The position numbers and the translations under genes were made by a program. This document shows positions 5,549 to 6,117 of a stretch of DNA of 6,117 bases, piece after piece (position 1 is the first letter of the stretch; each line of letters begins with the position of its first letter). Below the pieces are notes generated by a model. The model worked only from the letters and a program-made list of their open reading frames with translations. It had not been told where the DNA came from and made no database searches. The stretch is taken from the NCBI GenBank assembly GCA_024464195.1, contig JANHAK010000084.1, forward strand, positions 1 to 6,117. The letters run 5' to 3'. This DNA comes from Methanomassiliicoccales archaeon (GTDB lineage: Archaea > Thermoplasmatota > Thermoplasmata > Methanomassiliicoccales > JACIVX01).

Positions 5549-6117
5549 ATGAAAAATGCCTGTATCATTGAGATATCATATATCGATCCAGAATCATATG
5601 TTAGTCTTGCCAATCATGATTTAAGAAAGGAAATCCTCAAAACTCTTTATCGGAGGGCGTTGAATTCTCCTATTTCAAAGCAAGAGCTTGCCGAGTCGAT
5701 CGGCGTCAACTATCATCAACTCGTATATCAGTTGAACAATCATTTGAAGGAATTTTGGACGGTCGGCTCAGAGAAAAAGGTAAGGGGAACGAGAATGGAG
5801 TTGATCGAGCCATTGCATCGAAATGCGATCTTCATCACCCTTGGGAAAGAAAATACCATTTACCTTGTCGATCCGCTGGCAGGGCTTTTCGGATCGCTAG
5901 CAAGAGTGGGGACGCGATGCGACTTTTGCACGGAAGAAGAGGCAAAAAAGTGTCTTGAATTTATTAAAAATTGTTCTTGTGCATCGACGATCAACAAAAT
6001 CGAAACGGAGATTTTGATCAGGAACAAGAGAAAGCAGCCATTCAGACCTATCGATCACGCGATCGTTTGCGCACTCCGAGGTATCTCAAGGGGCGAAAAA
6101 TGCGTGATCACAATTCC
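5549..6117 (+). CDS. Winged helix-turn-helix transcriptional regulator with cysteine-rich C-terminal half, 3' end cut by window edge
   Basis: I translated this by hand from ATG at 5549: 189 residues are visible with no stop before the window ends. Residues 18-88 look like an ArsR-type winged helix: NHDLRKEILKTLY (22-34), then SKQELAESIGVNYHQLVYQLNNHL (43-66) as the helix-turn-helix, then a basic wing, KKVRGTRMELIEP (76-88). Residues 90-120 seem to be a small mixed alpha/beta segment. A cysteine cluster follows: Cys124-x2-Cys127, Cys135, Cys142-x-Cys144, with Cys174 and Cys185 further on, suggesting metal or redox sensing. A basic stretch, RNKRKQPFRP (157-166), separates the cluster from the tail. 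No membrane segment or signal peptide is seen. It appears to be a stand-alone, leaderless gene. Its targets are unknown; the inverted repeat before the aldehyde dehydrogenase gene is one candidate, by guess only. The helix-turn-helix call is fairly secure, the sensing role is inference. Confidence 0.8.
   Translation, partial: MKNACIIEISYIDPESYVSLANHDLRKEILKTLYRRALNSPISKQELAESIGVNYHQLVYQLNNHLKEFWTVGSEKKVRGTRMELIEPLHRNAIFITLGKENTIYLVDPLAGLFGSLARVGTRCDFCTEEEAKKCLEFIKNCSCASTINKIETEILIRNKRKQPFRPIDHAIVCALRGISRGEKCVITI

Noticed and set aside
5755..5958. Plus-strand ORF of 67 codons near the right end
   Set aside because: It is a shifted-frame shadow of the winged-helix regulator, which is open from 5549 to the window end in another frame.
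1..6117. Search for CRISPR arrays, tRNAs, rRNAs, insertion-sequence ends and attachment sites
   Set aside because: I saw no regularly spaced repeats, cloverleaf-like sequence, transposase or terminal inverted repeats anywhere in the window.

Overview
The window looks archaeal. A TATA-like box sits about 25 bp before two genes, leaders are very short or absent, strong Shine-Dalgarno use is seen only at an operon-internal start, and the redox genes belong to the HdrA / MvhD / HdrD families. Base composition is moderate, with AT-rich intergenic DNA. A euryarchaeote-type lineage, perhaps Thermoplasmatota, is my best guess, but no rRNA or other marker gene is present to prove it.

Layout. The left half (1-3273) is a minus-strand, translationally coupled gene pair. 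First is a short HdrA-type flavin/iron-sulfur protein (1516-3264). An ATGA overlap leads into a fused MvhD + HdrC + HdrB (HdrD-like) protein that runs off the left edge after 506 visible residues. Together they carry, in two polypeptides, the parts that in classical methanogens form the HdrABC-MvhD core. No hydrogenase or formate dehydrogenase lies inside the window. The HdrA copy departs from the methanogen pattern: the N-terminal cluster cysteines are gone, the inserted ferredoxin domain is missing, a cysteine-rich insertion is present, and a lysine thought to lie near the flavin is a glycine.

The spacer 3274-3663 holds the hdrA promoter, a possible but unproven small ORF, and a perfect 8-bp inverted repeat just before the next gene. 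On the plus strand, 3664-5235 encodes a full-length aldehyde dehydrogenase of the 1-pyrroline-5-carboxylate (glutamate semialdehyde) dehydrogenase type. Its stop codon lies inside a 50-nt imperfect inverted repeat with a T-tract. After a 313-bp AT-rich gap with no convincing gene comes a leaderless winged-helix regulator (5549 to the right edge, partial) whose C-terminal half carries a cluster of cysteines.

How it may fit together (inference). The P5C dehydrogenase would oxidise proline- or arginine-derived glutamate semialdehyde with NAD(P)+. The Hdr-like complex would move electrons between a two-electron donor, ferredoxin and a disulfide or other acceptor. The divergent arrangement suggests an amino-acid-using anaerobe or a methanogen relative, but a functional link between the two transcription units is not shown by the sequence.
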